NCBI GenBank assembly: GCA_027055005.1
Contig: JALUNR010000026.1
Coordinates: forward strand, 1 to 47,220
Source: Campylobacterales bacterium
Lineage (GTDB): Bacteria > Campylobacterota > Campylobacteria > Campylobacterales > QNZT01
Length of the DNA: 47,220 nucleotides
Reading direction: 5' to 3'
Part shown: positions 1 to 7,670 of the stretch, piece after piece
Position numbering within the stretch: the stretch's first letter is position 1
Layout of the letters: every line of letters begins with the position of its first letter
Position numbers and translations under genes: made by a program
Notes under the pieces: generated by a model
Database searches by the model: none
Told to the model about the DNA's origin: nothing
Seen by the model: the letters and a program-made list of their open reading frames with translations, nothing else

Positions 1-19
1 AATCCCTTCCTCTCTGCCA
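1..19 (+). tRNA. 3' end of a tRNA gene, partial (probably tRNA-Ser)
   Basis: The window opens on a sequence that reads as the last part of a tRNA: the end of a T loop (AAT), a T-stem 3' strand (CCCTT), an acceptor 3' strand (CCTCTCT), a G discriminator and an encoded CCA. The rest of the gene lies left of the window. A G discriminator is typical of serine tRNAs and excludes tmRNA, which ends in ACCA. The amino-acid assignment is inference because the anticodon is not visible. Confidence 0.5.
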
Positions 20-59
20 GAGTAAAAAAATCAGATAAAAAAATAACATTGTTAGCCTT

Positions 60-145
60 GAAGGGATGAGAACCTGATAAGAGGTGTTCGGTGAAGTGAA
101 ACGAAACCGCACAGCAAAGCGAGCACAATCCCTTCCTCTCTGCCA
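60..145 (+). other. foldable stretch ending in a copy of the tRNA 3' end
   Basis: No open reading frame is apparent between the window edge and hemJ. Two nested stems can be drawn: GAAGGGAT (60-67) with ATCCCTTC (128-135), and GTGTTCG (84-90) with CGAGCAC (120-126, one G-U pair). The second half of the outer stem lies inside the repeated tRNA-end sequence at 127-145. A tRNA fold is not possible because the TTC of the T loop is absent before position 127. It could be a small RNA, a decayed tRNA copy or the remnant of an integration site. Confidence 0.3.
127..145 (+). repeat. direct repeat of the tRNA 3' end
   Basis: The 19 bases aatcccttcctctctgcca are identical at 1-19 and 127-145, including the CCA. 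Repeats of a tRNA 3' end are the usual mark left by integrases that use tRNA genes, but only about 107 bases lie between the copies and no integrase gene is present. Confidence 0.75.
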
Positions 146-202
146 TAAAACTTTCCAAGCAATACTTAGCTAAAATACTTCTAAAATTTTCAAGGAAAAA
201 TT

Positions 203-640
203 ATGCAATACTATAACTATATACTAGCTTTTCATGTGATGAGTGTCTTATCTTGGATGGCGATGCTTTTTTATCAACCTCGTCTTTATGTTTATCATGT
301 TGAGCATGAGCAAAATGGGGCTTGTTTTACAGATGTTATCAAAATTCAAGAGAGAAAGCTTTATAAGTTCATCGGAGTTCCTGCTTTTTGGGCGAGTCTT
401 ATAAGTGGTGGAAGTATGATAGTTTTAAATCCTGCTATGCTTGAAGGTGCTTATTGGCTTTGGATAAAGCTTGTTGCTCTGGTTTTTATGATAGCTTTTC
501 ATTTTTATTTAGGAGTGCTTTTAAAAGAGTTATCTGAAGATAGATGTAAAAAAAGTGGAAAATTTTTTAGAGTAATAAATGAAATACCTACTATTTTGAT
601 GATAATTATTGTTATTATGGTAGTAGTAAAGCCTATTTAG
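203..640 (+). CDS. hemJ: HemJ-type protoporphyrinogen IX oxidase (UPF0093 family)
   Basis: This 145-residue integral membrane protein belongs to the HemJ/UPF0093 family, which oxidises protoporphyrinogen IX to protoporphyrin IX in haem synthesis when HemG and HemY are missing. The N-terminal helix carries the family pattern FHVMSVLSWMAMLFYQPRLY, with His11 matching the conserved haem-ligand histidine. The second hallmark is WIKL with Lys89 in a later helix. About four hydrophobic segments are visible: 5-24, 55-76, 84-105 and 125-143. Length is normal for the family. A GGAA purine run lies a few bases before the ATG. It is monocistronic, 113 bases upstream of groES, which has its own promoter. 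Assignment rests on motif and length. Confidence 0.85.
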   Translation: MQYYNYILAFHVMSVLSWMAMLFYQPRLYVYHVEHEQNGACFTDVIKIQERKLYKFIGVPAFWASLISGGSMIVLNPAMLEGAYWLWIKLVALVFMIAFHFYLGVLLKELSEDRCKKSGKFFRVINEIPTILMIIIVIMVVVKPI

Positions 641-681
641 TGTAGTTGACTAAGGTTTTGTGAATTTTTTTTATAAACCTC

Positions 682-710
682 TTGACAAATTAAGTTTTTT
701 TTAGTAATAT
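682..710 (+). promoter_or_regulatory. sigma70-type promoter of groES-groEL
   Basis: TTGACA (682-687), a 17-base spacer and TAATAT (705-710) form a near-consensus housekeeping promoter 44 bases before groES. I see no CIRCE inverted repeat (HrcA site) and no HAIR repeat (HspR site) between 641 and 753. Confidence 0.8.
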
Positions 711-753
711 TCACCTGCATATAAAAATATATTAGAGATGAAAGGAGAAAATT

Positions 754-1029
754 ATGAATTTTATTCCATTAGGACAAAGATTATTAGTTAAAGCAAAAGA
801 GGAAGAAGCAAAAACTGCTTCTGGAATTATTATCCCAGACAATGCAAAAGAAAAACCATTACAAGCAGAGGTAAAAGCTGTAAGTAAAGAACTCACTGAG
901 GATGATAATTGTGATTTAAAAGAGGGTGATACAATAGTATTTGCTAAGTATTCAGGTACTGAAATAACAGTAGAGGGTGAAGAGTTTTTAGTTTTGAACT
1001 GTGATGATGTATTAGGTATATTAAAATAA
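754..1029 (+). CDS. groES: co-chaperonin GroES
   Basis: This 91-residue protein is the 10-kDa lid of the GroEL folding chamber. It starts with the family sequence NFIPLGQRLLVK and has a glycine-rich mobile loop around residues 20-30 (KTASGIIIPDNA, with the hydrophobic III that contacts GroEL). It ends with the conserved VLNCDDVLGIL-type strand. An AAAGGAG Shine-Dalgarno sequence stands ahead of the ATG. groEL follows after 10 bases, so the two are co-transcribed from the promoter at 682-710. Length and motifs are typical. Confidence 0.98.
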   Translation: MNFIPLGQRLLVKAKEEEAKTASGIIIPDNAKEKPLQAEVKAVSKELTEDDNCDLKEGDTIVFAKYSGTEITVEGEEFLVLNCDDVLGILK

Positions 1030-1039
1030 GGAGAAGATT

Positions 1040-2677
1040 ATGGCAAAAGAGATTTATTTTTCAGATGAAGCTAGAAATAGACTATATGATGGTGTAAAAA
1101 AGTTAAGTGATGCAGTAAAAGTTACTATGGGACCTAGAGGAAGAAATGTTTTAATCCAAAAAAGTTTTGGTGCTCCACAAATAACAAAAGATGGTGTGTC
1201 TGTTGCTAGAGAGATAGAACTTGATGATACGATAGAAAATATGGGAGCTGGACTTGTTAAAGAAGTTGCAAGTAATACTGCTGATGAAGCTGGGGATGGT
1301 ACTACAACAGCAACTGTGCTAGCTAATTCAATCTTTAAAGAAGGACTTAGAAATATTACAGCTGGAGCTAATCCTATAAGTGTAAAAAGAGGTATGGATA
1401 AGGCTGGTGAAGCTATAATAGAAGAGTTAAAAAATAGTGCAAAACCTGTAAATGATAAAAAAGAGATAGCACAAGTTGCAACCATTTCTGCAAACTCTGA
1501 TGCTAAAATAGGTGACTTAATAGCAGAAGCTATGGATAAAGTTGGTAAGGATGGTGTTATCACTGTTGAAGAGGCTAAAGGTATCAATGATGAGTTAGAA
1601 GTTGTTGAGGGTATGCAGTTTGATAGAGGTTATGTATCTCCATACTTTGTAACAAATAGTGAAAAAATGACAGTAGAGATGGATAATCCATATATCCTTT
1701 TAACTGATAAAAAGATAACTTCACTAAAAGATTTACTACCTATCCTAGAGGGAGTTCAAAAAAGTGGAAGACCTCTTTTGATAGTTGCAGAGGATATAGA
1801 GGGAGAGGCACTAACTACTCTAGTTTTAAACAAACTAAGAGGTGTACTAAATATAGCAGCAGTAAAAGCTCCTGGTTTTGGAGATAGAAGAAAAGCGATG
1901 TTAGAAGATATAGCAATCTTAACTGGAGGAGAAGTTATCACTGAAGAACTTGGTAAAACTTTAGAAGGTGCTACTATAGATGATCTTGGAACTGCTGGAA
2001 GTGTTGTTATAGATAAAGATGACACTACTATCGTAGATGGTGCAGGAGATAAAGCAAATATAGATGCAAGAGTAAATCAAATCAAATCTCAAATCGAAGA
2101 GACAAGTAGTGACTATGATAAAGAAAAACTACAAGAAAGACTAGCGAAACTTGCTGGTGGTGTAGCAGTTATAAAAGTAGGGGCTGCTACTGAAACTGAA
2201 ATGAAAGAGAAAAAAGATAGAGTTGATGACGCCTTGAGTGCTACAAAAGCAGCAGTAGAAGAGGGTGTTGTTATCGGTGGTGGTGCAGCACTTATCAAAG
2301 CAGCAACTAAAGTTGAGTTAGAGTTAGATGGTGATGAGAAAATAGGATATGAAATAGTAAAAAGAGCTATCCAAGCTCCTATAAAACAGATAGCAGAAAA
2401 TGCTGGATTTGATGCTGGTGTAGTCGCAAATGAAGTTGCTAAGAGTGATGATGCAAACTATGGCTTTAATGCAGCTAGTGGTGAGTATGTAGATATGTTT
2501 GCTGAGGGAATCATAGATCCACTAAAAGTAGAAAGAGTAGCTTTGCAAAATGCAATCTCAGTATCAAGCCTACTTCTTACAACAGAAGCAACAGTTAGTG
2601 ATATAAAAGAGGAAAAACCTGCAGCTCCTGCAATGCCTGATATGGGTGGAATGGGAGGTATGGGTGGAATGATGTAG
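1040..2677 (+). CDS. groEL: chaperonin GroEL (60 kDa)
   Basis: This 545-residue subunit forms the ATP-driven double-ring chaperonin that refolds proteins in the cytoplasm with GroES. The nucleotide-binding signatures VTMGPRGRNV and GDGTTTATVLA are present, as is the C-terminal nucleotide-site segment VVIGGGAAL. The C terminus is the flexible GGM-repeat tail (MGGMGGMGGMM) that projects into the cavity. The ATG follows AAGGAGAAG. It lies 10 bases after groES, and a lyase gene begins 4 bases after its stop, so the transcript may continue. Confidence 0.99.
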   Translation: MAKEIYFSDEARNRLYDGVKKLSDAVKVTMGPRGRNVLIQKSFGAPQITKDGVSVAREIELDDTIENMGAGLVKEVASNTADEAGDGTTTATVLANSIFKEGLRNITAGANPISVKRGMDKAGEAIIEELKNSAKPVNDKKEIAQVATISANSDAKIGDLIAEAMDKVGKDGVITVEEAKGINDELEVVEGMQFDRGYVSPYFVTNSEKMTVEMDNPYILLTDKKITSLKDLLPILEGVQKSGRPLLIVAEDIEGEALTTLVLNKLRGVLNIAAVKAPGFGDRRKAMLEDIAILTGGEVITEELGKTLEGATIDDLGTAGSVVIDKDDTTIVDGAGDKANIDARVNQIKSQIEETSSDYDKEKLQERLAKLAGGVAVIKVGAATETEMKEKKDRVDDALSATKAAVEEGVVIGGGAALIKAATKVELELDGDEKIGYEIVKRAIQAPIKQIAENAGFDAGVVANEVAKSDDANYGFNAASGEYVDMFAEGIIDPLKVERVALQNAISVSSLLLTTEATVSDIKEEKPAAPAMPDMGGMGGMGGMM

Positions 2678-2681
2678 AGTC

Positions 2682-3530
2682 ATGAAACCTGACTTTCATA
2701 AGGATTTGGCATCAAATATGATGCTAAATCCACTAAACAAAACTCACTTAGAAAAAATCCCTACTTCAAAAGCTCACTCTATAACTCTAAACCTTGAAGA
2801 TGGAGTTGCTCCTACTAGAAAAAAAGAGGCTCTTATAAATATAGCTGATTTTTTATCTAAAAATTTAAATAACTTACCATTTTTGATAGTTAGAACAAAT
2901 CCTTTGGAAGAGGGTGGAAGAGAGGAGATAGAGTTTTTAAATAGTTTTAGATTTGATGCAGTGAGAGTTGCTAAAGTAAAAAGTAAAGATGATATAAAAG
3001 AGGCTTTGAGGATTTTGAAAGATGATAAAGAGCTTCATATTTCACTTGAAACAAAAGAGGCTTTTTCCAATCTTAAAGAGCTTAAGATAGATGAGAGATT
3101 TACAACTGCAAATCTAGGAATACTTGATCTTTTAACTTCACTAAATCTTCCTCAATCTTTGCTAACTTTAGATAATCCTACTGTTGAGTATATTTTAAGT
3201 AAGTTTTTAGTTGATTGTAAAATCGCTGGGTTAAATGCAGTATCTTTTATGTTCCAAGATTATCGTGATATAGATACTTTTACAAAGTGGTGTGAAAAAG
3301 AGAAAATGATGGGATTTACAAGTAAAGCTTGTATGGGACCAGCTCAGGTTGAGGTGGCAAATAGGATTTTTGGAGTGGATGAAGTAGAGATAAACAAAGC
3401 TAAAGAGATAGTTATGCTTTTTGAAGAGAACTCAAAAAATGGTATAAGTGGATTTATGAGTGAAAAATATGGTTTTATAGATGAGCCAATTTATCGGGAT
3501 GCACTACTTATACTTGATAAGGAAGTTTAA
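2682..3530 (+). CDS. HpcH/HpaI-CitE family aldolase/lyase (CoA ester lyase-like)
   Basis: This 282-residue protein resembles the citrate-lyase beta/HpcH-HpaI superfamily of TIM-barrel enzymes that cleave or form C-C bonds in acyl-CoA or keto-acid substrates using Mg2+. The N-terminal strand ITLNLEDGVAPTRKKEA corresponds to the CitE pattern LDLEDSV-P--K-AR, and LIVRTNPL matches the next strand (V-RVN). Glu and Asp residues of the metal site occur around 130-170 (SLETKEA, NLGILDL). The segment GFTSKACMGPAQV matches the family's GF-GK-CIHP-QV motif. It begins 4 bases after groEL with only a weak GTAGAG site, suggesting coupling to groEL. Its 3' end overlaps the convergent gene by 27 bases. The substrate cannot be told. 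Confidence 0.75.
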   Translation: MKPDFHKDLASNMMLNPLNKTHLEKIPTSKAHSITLNLEDGVAPTRKKEALINIADFLSKNLNNLPFLIVRTNPLEEGGREEIEFLNSFRFDAVRVAKVKSKDDIKEALRILKDDKELHISLETKEAFSNLKELKIDERFTTANLGILDLLTSLNLPQSLLTLDNPTVEYILSKFLVDCKIAGLNAVSFMFQDYRDIDTFTKWCEKEKMMGFTSKACMGPAQVEVANRIFGVDEVEINKAKEIVMLFEENSKNGISGFMSEKYGFIDEPIYRDALLILDKEV

Positions 3531-4112
3531 GTTTTTAAATAACTTTTCGCCCTCTATAAATGTATATTTCTTTCCATCTGGAGTTGGATTTGGAGATTTT
3601 ATGTTTTCTCCAGCTTCAAAATACTCTGGAGTTTTTCTTTTAAAAATGATGTCATTTCCATCTTCTATTATTACTTTTCCATTAAATAAAATATTTTCTA
3701 TATCATTTTGTTCAGTGTCTTGTTTTATAGAGAGGATTTTTATAAACTCTATGATTTTTTTATTATTTTTAAAATATCCTTGTGATTTTATATCTGTAAC
3801 TTTATGATAAAAAATATGAAGTTTATTTATATGCTTTATCGTTAGATATGGAGAGTTTATATACTTTGCATCGTACTCCATTTCTAAAGAAGGAATTAGT
3901 TTTTTTTTAACAAATGATTTGTATTGTTGGTTTAAATATATAAAATTACCTAGATTTAAAAATAAAGCAATACTCAAAAATATAGGAAAAATGTTTTTGC
4001 TTCTAAAATAAGTAATAGTAAGTATAAATATGCTAATACCAAAAATAGTAATAAAACTCTTTAGATAGAGAACCCTCTGGGCTTCTATCATTTGAGTTAT
4101 TTCTGGGCTCAT
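3504..4112 (-). CDS. unrecognised membrane protein, two N-terminal helices
   Basis: This 202-residue protein is not recognised with confidence. Two hydrophobic helices are visible near residues 19-36 and 42-59, followed by a soluble region of about 140 residues rich in Lys, Ile and Asn. The arrangement (helix pair, then YKSFVKKKLIPSLEMEYDA) faintly recalls DUF3137 proteins, a guess only. The ATG at 4112 lies one base after the dapD stop, with no good Shine-Dalgarno sequence, which points to translation coupled to dapD. It is the last gene of the helicase-dapD set. Its 3' end overlaps the convergent lyase gene by 27 bases. Confidence 0.6.
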   Translation of the reverse strand: MSPEITQMIEAQRVLYLKSFITIFGISIFILTITYFRSKNIFPIFLSIALFLNLGNFIYLNQQYKSFVKKKLIPSLEMEYDAKYINSPYLTIKHINKLHIFYHKVTDIKSQGYFKNNKKIIEFIKILSIKQDTEQNDIENILFNGKVIIEDGNDIIFKRKTPEYFEAGENIKSPNPTPDGKKYTFIEGEKLFKNLNFLIKYK

Positions 4113-4113
4113 A

Positions 4114-5322
4114 TTAGTGAAGTTCTTCGTTTAGTTTTACTTCTCTAGTGCTTCTAAAAGCTTTTATCTCTCCACTTATGCTATCTTGTCTAAAGTGAAT
4201 ACCATTTAGTCCAGCTAAAGTTTTTCCTTTAAAGATATCAGTGTCAGTTGCATCCCAGTTTGGATTTGCTTCTTTTATCTTGTTAAATTCATCAGTGTCA
4301 ATTACTACTTTTGTTCCAGCTAAGATTGTAACACCTGCATCAACTATACAACCATCTCCTAGAGGAAGACCAGTTACTGAGTTAGCTCCAAGTAGAGTGT
4401 TTTCTCCGATAGTGATAGGATTCCCATCTGTACCACTTAGTACTCCTAAGATACTAGCTCCTCCACCTACATCACTTCCACTCCCTACTATTGCAGATGA
4501 ACTTATTCTTCCCTCTACCATAACTGGCCCTTGTGTTCCTGCATTGAAGTTGATGTAACTAGCTCCTGGCATAACTGTTGTTCCAGCTGAAAGCTGTGCT
4601 CCCATTCTAACTTTGCTTGCATCTAAGATTCTTGTGTTATCTGCTGGAATGATGTGTTGTAAAAATCTAGGGAATTTATCAACCGAGCTGATTTCAGGAT
4701 ACATACCATCAACTTTTAAAGCTATCTCGTTTTCTCTCAACCAATCAAGCTCTATTGGCATATTTCCACTCCAAGCTACATTGTGAAGTAGTCCGAAAGC
4801 TCCATTTAAATTTAAGCTTCTAAGAGGTGCTTTTTGTAGTGAAAGAGCATATAGTTTTAGGTAAACACTTTCTACACTTTTTGGTGCATCGTCTTCAAAA
4901 ACAAATATAACTTTAAAAGCTTCTTCTATAGCTACAACACCTGATTCTGATAGCTCAAGGATTGATTTTACTACTTGGATATTTTTATGTTTTTTACCCT
5001 CTGCTTCATCTGCAAATGGTGCAAAAGCATTAAAGGCATTTTGTAAAAATTCTTTATTGATACTTGTTATAAATTCGCTTCCACTAAAATCAACATCTAT
5101 TCCAGAATTTTTCAAACTTGCTACAAATACAGCTGCTGAACCAAAATTTTCGTTCCAGTTGGTTACTGGAAAAGTTGCTTGTAGGATTTTATCAGAGTTT
5201 TTTTGACCTCTGTCAACTCTTGCTATGCCAAAACCAATAGGTTTTTTGTATCCTTTAATACTCTCAGCCTCACTTACAAAAATCTTAAATTCATCAACTG
5301 TTTTTATAGATTTTATTGCCAT
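4114..5322 (-). CDS. dapD: tetrahydrodipicolinate N-succinyltransferase, epsilon type
   Basis: This 402-residue enzyme transfers succinyl from succinyl-CoA to 2,3,4,5-tetrahydropyridine-2,6-dicarboxylate in the diaminopimelate/lysine branch. It is the long form typical of Campylobacterota rather than the roughly 275-residue enterobacterial form. The N-terminal segment KPIGFGIARVDRGQKN and TNWNENFGSAAVF are hallmarks of this group. Residues about 240-350 are hexapeptide repeats of a left-handed beta helix (GAQLSAGTTVMPGASYIN, SSAIVGSGSDVGGGAS, GENTLLGANSV). The ATG immediately follows the helicase stop (TAAATG). argD, which can serve the same pathway, is at 23523. Confidence 0.95.
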   Translation of the reverse strand: MAIKSIKTVDEFKIFVSEAESIKGYKKPIGFGIARVDRGQKNSDKILQATFPVTNWNENFGSAAVFVASLKNSGIDVDFSGSEFITSINKEFLQNAFNAFAPFADEAEGKKHKNIQVVKSILELSESGVVAIEEAFKVIFVFEDDAPKSVESVYLKLYALSLQKAPLRSLNLNGAFGLLHNVAWSGNMPIELDWLRENEIALKVDGMYPEISSVDKFPRFLQHIIPADNTRILDASKVRMGAQLSAGTTVMPGASYINFNAGTQGPVMVEGRISSSAIVGSGSDVGGGASILGVLSGTDGNPITIGENTLLGANSVTGLPLGDGCIVDAGVTILAGTKVVIDTDEFNKIKEANPNWDATDTDIFKGKTLAGLNGIHFRQDSISGEIKAFRSTREVKLNEELH

Positions 5323-6798
5323 TTATCTTCTCCTGTTATTTCTTGATTTGTTTCTATTTCTATCCTTGTTTCCACCATCTCTTGAAGCACCATAATTATT
5401 AGAATTTCTGTTATTTCTTCCTCTTCCACGATTATTTCTTCCTCTATTTCTACCGTTTGAGCTTCTTTCATTTTTAGCTCTCTCAGCAATACGAGAGATT
5501 TCGTTAGGTGTTTTACCTATTCTGTCACTTCCATCTATATCATTTTCACTATACATCATAGATGCTAACTTTAGTGCTATATCTTCATCTACAAATTCAG
5601 TTTTTAGTTCATCTATAAGCTCTCTTGCTATATCATTTATCTTTTGATTTTTTAGAGTTTCTAGTAAAGAACTTCTTTTTTTAACTTGTACATCTTTTAT
5701 AGTTGGGATAATTTTAGATTCTAATGAACTTCCTACATCTTTTTGGATTTTTTGTAGGCTTTTAAATTCTGCTGGAGTTACTATAGAGATAGCCATACCA
5801 ACTTTACCAGCTCTTCCTGTTCTTCCTATTCTATGTACATAGCTTTCACTATCATAAGGTATATGGTAGTTGAAAACATGGCTTACATCACTTACATCAA
5901 GTCCACGAGCAGCAACATCAGTAGCTACTAAAGTATCTAAAGCACTTCTTTTAAAAGCTTTTATTACTTCTTCTCTTTGTCTTTGTTCCATATCTCCATG
6001 AAGTCCTTTTGCTGAATATCCTTTTGAGCTAAGTTTTGTACTTAGTTCATCTACCTCTTTTTTTGTTCTACAAAAGATTATACTTTTTGTAGGGTTTTTA
6101 TAATCAAGGAGTCTTATAAGAGCATCAGTCCTTTCCCACTCATCTACAACATAGAAATTTTGTTTTATATTTTCATTTGTAGTTTCTCTTTTTGTGATAC
6201 TTACAAATTCTGGTCTATAAAGAATAGTTTTTGCTAACTCTTTTATTTGATGAGGCATAGTTGCAGAAAACATTAGAGTTTGTCTGGTTCCTTCTATGAG
6301 AGAAAATATTTCTTTTATATCTTCTAAAAATCCCATATCAAGCATTTCATCTGCTTCATCTAGTACCATATATTTTGGGGAGATATTTATTTTACCACTA
6401 CTAAGTAGATCAAGCAATCTTCCTGGAGTTGCTACAATTACACTTGATTTTGCTATAAACTTTAGTTGTCTTTGGTATGAGCTACCCCCATAAACTGTTG
6501 CTGTACTTAACCTTAAGTTTTTACCAAACTTAAAAATCTCATCACTAACTTGCATCGCTAACTCACGAGTAGGAACTATAACTACTGCTTCTACTGTGCC
6601 ATTAAGTTCTAACATATTTAAAATAGGAAGTCCAAATGCTGCCGTTTTTCCTGTTCCTGTATGAGCTTGTGCGACAAGGTCTTTCCCCTCTAATACCAAT
6701 GGTATAGCTTCTTTTTGTACTGGGCTTGGTTCTTTAAAACCAGCATCTTCTATCGCTTTAAAAATCTCTTTTTTAAAGTTAAAATCTGAAAAATTCAT
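5323..6798 (-). CDS. DEAD-box ATP-dependent RNA helicase
   Basis: This 491-residue RNA helicase probably acts in ribosome assembly or mRNA turnover. It has the Q motif (GFKEPSPVQKEAIP), motif I AHTGTGKT (Lys51), PTREL, TPGRLLD, motif II DEAD (147-150), motif III SAT (178-180), TDVAARGLD and motif VI HRIGRTGRAG (322-331). The last 50 or so residues are a low-complexity Arg/Asn/Gly tail, typical of RNA-binding extensions in RhlE/CsdA-like helicases. The ATG follows GAAGATGA. The intergenic region 6799-6922 holds a TATAAT (6819-6824, minus strand) but no clear -35. dapD follows directly. The exact subfamily is uncertain. Confidence 0.95.
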   Translation of the reverse strand: MNFSDFNFKKEIFKAIEDAGFKEPSPVQKEAIPLVLEGKDLVAQAHTGTGKTAAFGLPILNMLELNGTVEAVVIVPTRELAMQVSDEIFKFGKNLRLSTATVYGGSSYQRQLKFIAKSSVIVATPGRLLDLLSSGKINISPKYMVLDEADEMLDMGFLEDIKEIFSLIEGTRQTLMFSATMPHQIKELAKTILYRPEFVSITKRETTNENIKQNFYVVDEWERTDALIRLLDYKNPTKSIIFCRTKKEVDELSTKLSSKGYSAKGLHGDMEQRQREEVIKAFKRSALDTLVATDVAARGLDVSDVSHVFNYHIPYDSESYVHRIGRTGRAGKVGMAISIVTPAEFKSLQKIQKDVGSSLESKIIPTIKDVQVKKRSSLLETLKNQKINDIARELIDELKTEFVDEDIALKLASMMYSENDIDGSDRIGKTPNEISRIAERAKNERSSNGRNRGRNNRGRGRNNRNSNNYGASRDGGNKDRNRNKSRNNRRR

Positions 6799-6922
6799 TC
6801 ATCTTCTTTTGTCAAGGTATTATACCTATGTTATTTTCCCCAGATTAAAACTATATAAACCAGTGATTAAAAAAATTGTGATTTTATTGTAACCGGAGGA
6901 TTAGGAGCCATTTTATCTAAAA

Positions 6923-7543
6923 TTACTTAATATCTACTTTAGTTATCAGGTTTTCATCTTTATCTTTGAAGATATAGGATATTATTCTTTTCTTATTTGA
7001 TAGATTTAGTATTATTTTATTTAGTGGAGTAACTCTTTGGATTTTATCTGCTGTAACAAGGGTGAAAAGATCTTTGTTTATATTTTTTGAGTATTGGTTT
7101 ATCATTGTGTAGTGGTAGCATATATTTCCATTTTCAATAGAAACTTTTTCAAATCTTGTATCCTTATCTATCATAACAGGAAGTTTAGAGTTTAGTGAAA
7201 GTATGGAGCTTTCAAAGATATTATTTGGATTGTAAACAGTTTTTACAAAGTAAGATGTTAGCATAGCTAGGATGATTATTTCTATGATTATTGTTATTAG
7301 GGAAAGTTTTTTATCTTTATTTGAACTTCTGTGGAGAGATAGCGTTAAAAATATGGCATAACTAGCTATAAGTGCTACAAGAGTATATATAAGAGGTTTA
7401 TGAGTTACTAAAAAGTAGGAATATTTGCTAGCTAAAGAAAATAATAAAATAATAAAAAAAGAGATACCAAATATACCAAAAAATACCATTGTATCGACAA
7501 AAGATTTTTTACCATTGTAAGTGTCTTTAAAAAGTTTAAACAT
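6923..7543 (-). CDS. unrecognised membrane protein with three helices
   Basis: This 206-residue protein is not recognised. Hydrophobic segments are visible near residues 20-42, 50-68 and 82-100, followed by a C-terminal soluble domain of about 95 residues. That domain has a pattern seen in several small bacterial membrane proteins: a LPVMIDKDTRFEKV stretch, a YHYTM strand and a closing SYIFKDKDENLITKVDI strand. The start is placed at the ATG at 7543 because AAGGAG lies six bases upstream; an in-frame TTG at 7549 is closer to that site than normal. The promoter region carries tandem repeats at 7569-7606. Function unknown. Confidence 0.65.
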   Translation of the reverse strand: MFKLFKDTYNGKKSFVDTMVFFGIFGISFFIILLFSLASKYSYFLVTHKPLIYTLVALIASYAIFLTLSLHRSSNKDKKLSLITIIIEIIILAMLTSYFVKTVYNPNNIFESSILSLNSKLPVMIDKDTRFEKVSIENGNICYHYTMINQYSKNINKDLFTLVTADKIQRVTPLNKIILNLSNKKRIISYIFKDKDENLITKVDIK

Positions 7544-7568
7544 AATCAACTCCTTTGTATTAATTATA

Positions 7569-7606
7569 GTTAACTTTTGTAAATAAGGTTAACTTTTAGT
7601 AAATGA
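7569..7606 (-). repeat. two tandem 19-bp repeats over a promoter
   Basis: Two near-identical 19-base units sit at 7569-7587 and 7588-7606. Each begins with GTTAACTTTT (AAAAGTTAAC on the minus strand), and the second halves differ slightly. On the minus strand they lie directly upstream of a TATAAT at 7563-7568 and would cover the spacer and -35 region of the membrane protein gene. They look like a pair of binding sites for a regulator. Confidence 0.55.
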
Positions 7607-7670
7607 AAATCGAAAATTTGTGTAATAAAGTATCATCAAGTAACAAAAAAGTTAAAAAAACAGATAAAAG

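Noticed and set aside
1..19. tmRNA 3' end
   Set aside because: tmRNA ends in ACCA; this ends in GCCA.
127..145. Second complete tRNA at the left edge
   Set aside because: Only the last 19 bases match; the T-loop TTC and a matching 5' acceptor are absent.
1054..2298. Long open frames antisense to groEL
   Set aside because: They lie wholly inside groEL, are rich in Ser/Ile/Pro from reverse reading of its codons, and have no Shine-Dalgarno sequence.
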